This document shows positions 31,603 to 32,595 of a stretch of 32,595 nt of DNA, one piece after another. The notes beneath the pieces are model-generated. The model was not told the DNA's origin. It searched no databases and saw only the letters and a list, made by a program, of their open reading frames with translations. Numbering within the stretch: the first letter of the stretch is position 1; each line of letters starts with the position of its first letter. The stretch is from an uncultured Lachnospiraceae bacterium. Lineage in GTDB: Bacteria > Bacillota > Clostridia > Lachnospirales > Lachnospiraceae. Position numbers and translations under genes: made by a program. The stretch covers positions 1-32,595 of the forward strand of contig CANQBX010000044.1 in assembly GCA_947589095.1 (NCBI GenBank). Reading direction: 5' to 3'.

Positions 31603-32333
31603 CAGATCCAACCTCCATCCAGACCTATGACCTGCCCGGTCAGATAGGCATTCGACTGTGTCAGCTGCCAGACCAGATCAGCCGCTTCCTCCGGCGTCCC
31701 CAGACGTCCGGCGGGAATCTGATCGGTCAGCGCAGCGAGTTCTTCCGGTGTCAGAAAATGATTCATCTCCGTGTCGATGGCGCCGCAGGCGACGGCGTTG
31801 ACCTGCACATGGCTGGGAGCCAGCTCCTTGGCCAGGGCCCGGGTAAAGGCGTTCAGCGCGCCCTTCGCCGCGGAGTAGGCGGTCTCGCAGGACGCGCCGA
31901 CACTGCCCCACACGGAGGATATGTTAATGATATGTCCGGCCTGGCGCGCGACCATGCCGGGAATGACCAGCTTGCTTAAGTTGAACGCGGCGGTCAGATT
32001 GGTCCGTATGATCCGGTCCCAGTCCCCGCAGCTCATATCCTGCAGCAGGCCGATATAGGAAATGCCCGCGTTATTGATCAGGATATCGATATGGCCGAAG
32101 CGCCGTTCGGCGAGGGAGAAGAACTCCCGGCAGCAGTCCATGTCGCCCATGTCGCCGGTGTAGGCGAGGCAGGTGCTCTGCAGCTTCTCGGCTTCCGCTT
32201 TCGTCTCCGCCAGCCGCTCGGTATTCTTCAGACAGCTGATCGCCAGATTGTTATGTTCTTTTGCGAATCGCAGGGCGACAGCCTTCCCGATCCCCCGGGA
32301 AGCGCCGGTCACCAGAACGGTTTTTCCGCGCAT
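31602..32333 (-). CDS. FabG-like short-chain dehydrogenase/reductase
   Basis: This protein has 243 residues, the classical SDR length. Cofactor loop TGASRGIG (from residue 9), the structural NNAG, catalytic Ser in INISSVWG and the YSAAK motif (Tyr-x-x-x-Lys) are all present, and it ends in the DGGW motif of FabG-type 3-oxoacyl-ACP reductases. NADPH use is probable from the Arg in the glycine-rich loop. The upstream in-frame extension to 32456 is rejected because AAGGAG sits 7 nt before the ATG at 32333. It lies alone with a phospholipase-like gene rather than in a fab operon, so the substrate may be another keto compound. Confidence 0.9.
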   Translation of the reverse strand: MRGKTVLVTGASRGIGKAVALRFAKEHNNLAISCLKNTERLAETKAEAEKLQSTCLAYTGDMGDMDCCREFFSLAERRFGHIDILINNAGISYIGLLQDMSCGDWDRIIRTNLTAAFNLSKLVIPGMVARQAGHIINISSVWGSVGASCETAYSAAKGALNAFTRALAKELAPSHVQVNAVACGAIDTEMNHFLTPEELAALTDQIPAGRLGTPEEAADLVWQLTQSNAYLTGQVIGLDGGWI

Positions 32334-32391
32334 ACGGGATCTCCTTGCAGCCTGGTCATTTGCATCATTACGGTTAGAATGGTACTTTACT

Positions 32392-32420
32392 ATGATACCA
32401 TGCCGGGGTGTGAAATGCAA
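32392..32420 (-). promoter_or_regulatory. promoter of the reductase/phospholipase operon
   Basis: On the minus strand: TTGCAT (32420-32415), a 17-nt spacer, then TGG-TATCAT as an extended -10 (-10 hexamer at 32397-32392). It lies about 60 nt upstream of the ATG. Confidence 0.65.
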
Positions 32421-32494
32421 GGTGCAGGGCGCTGTAAAATTCGTTCTAAAATTCACCGGAATAAATGCAGGATGAAGGGGACAGAAAAATATGT

Positions 32495-32524
32495 TTGGAT
32501 AATATGGGGATAGTATGGTATAAT
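32495..32524 (+). promoter_or_regulatory. strong-looking plus-strand promoter at the right edge
   Basis: TTGGAT (32495-32500), 18-nt spacer, TATAAT (32519-32524) preceded by TGG. This is the best match to consensus in the window. What it drives lies at or beyond the edge. Confidence 0.6.
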
Positions 32525-32550
32525 CCCGAGTTTGACACTTATGGAAATCA

Positions 32551-32594
32551 AAAACGGCTACAAACCCAGTAATAATGCGGGCTGCAGCCGTTTT
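32551..32594. terminator. terminator-like hairpin at the right edge
   Basis: AAAACGGCT (32551-32559) pairs with AGCCGTTTT (32586-32594), with inner CCC/GGG pairing. A-run and T-run flanks suit termination on either strand. It may end a minus-strand gene outside the window, or a very short transcript from the promoter just upstream. Confidence 0.7.
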
Positions 32595-32595
32595 C

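Noticed and set aside
32334-32456. N-terminal extension of the reductase
   Set aside because: The extension covers the promoter and lacks a ribosome binding site; AAGGAG sits before the ATG at 32333 and the SDR fold starts right there.

Overview
The window looks like a chromosomal segment from a Gram-positive Clostridia genome, most likely a gut Lachnospiraceae. The evidence is the gene families (a Rae1/YacP domain, choline-binding-type wall repeats, a Csp-like subtilase, an LCP ligase), AGGAGG-type ribosome binding sites, frequent extended -10 promoters of the form TGGTATnnT, and a GC-rich codon style (gcg, ccg, cgg, ctg). No rRNA, tRNA, CRISPR array or transposase was seen.

Layout. (1) 1-1733: the 3' part of an ABC transporter gene cut by the window edge, then an AT-rich gap with a candidate promoter, a small hairpin and a 16-bp perfect palindrome. 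(2) 1734-5394: an operon of a 1060-residue Tet(M)/EF-G-like ribosomal GTPase fused to a C-terminal Rae1/YacP NYN nuclease domain, overlapping greA by 26 bp. (3) 5395-8322: a surface-protein island with two secreted wall-repeat proteins, a zinc-ribbon/coiled-coil protein and a 47-residue coiled-coil microprotein. (4) 8561-19469, with 19505-21355: a polysaccharide operon. It holds a ThDP-dependent acetolactate-synthase-like enzyme, a fused sugar epimerase/C-methyltransferase, an NADPH-type secondary alcohol dehydrogenase, three family-2 glycosyltransferases, an initiating sugar-phosphate transferase and an LCP ligase. (5) 21481-24742: a membrane HtrA-type protease with a Gly/Tyr/Gln/Ser repeat tail, then a ClpX-like unfoldase. 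(6) 24802-26538 (minus): a Csp-like subtilisin. (7) 26716-30551: an LspA-like gene, glmM and glmS (UDP-GlcNAc precursor supply), closed by a strong two-way terminator. (8) 30799-32333 (minus): a zinc-dependent phospholipase C-like gene behind an FabG-like reductase gene. The right edge carries a promoter and a terminator hairpin belonging to something beyond the window.

How the parts fit. Regions 3, 4, 6 and 7 mostly concern the cell envelope: amino-sugar precursors, a secreted glycan with unusual sugars, its attachment to the wall, and wall-anchored proteins. The most interesting biology is twofold. First, the ThDP enzyme, C-methyltransferase and secondary alcohol dehydrogenase could together build a branched-chain sugar with a C-acetyl group reduced to 1-hydroxyethyl, by analogy with YerE/YerF of yersiniose synthesis, but with a different reductase family. 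Second, the Tet(M)-like/Rae1 fusion joins a ribosomal A-site GTPase to an A-site mRNA endonuclease in one chain, co-expressed with GreA, which rescues stalled RNA polymerase.
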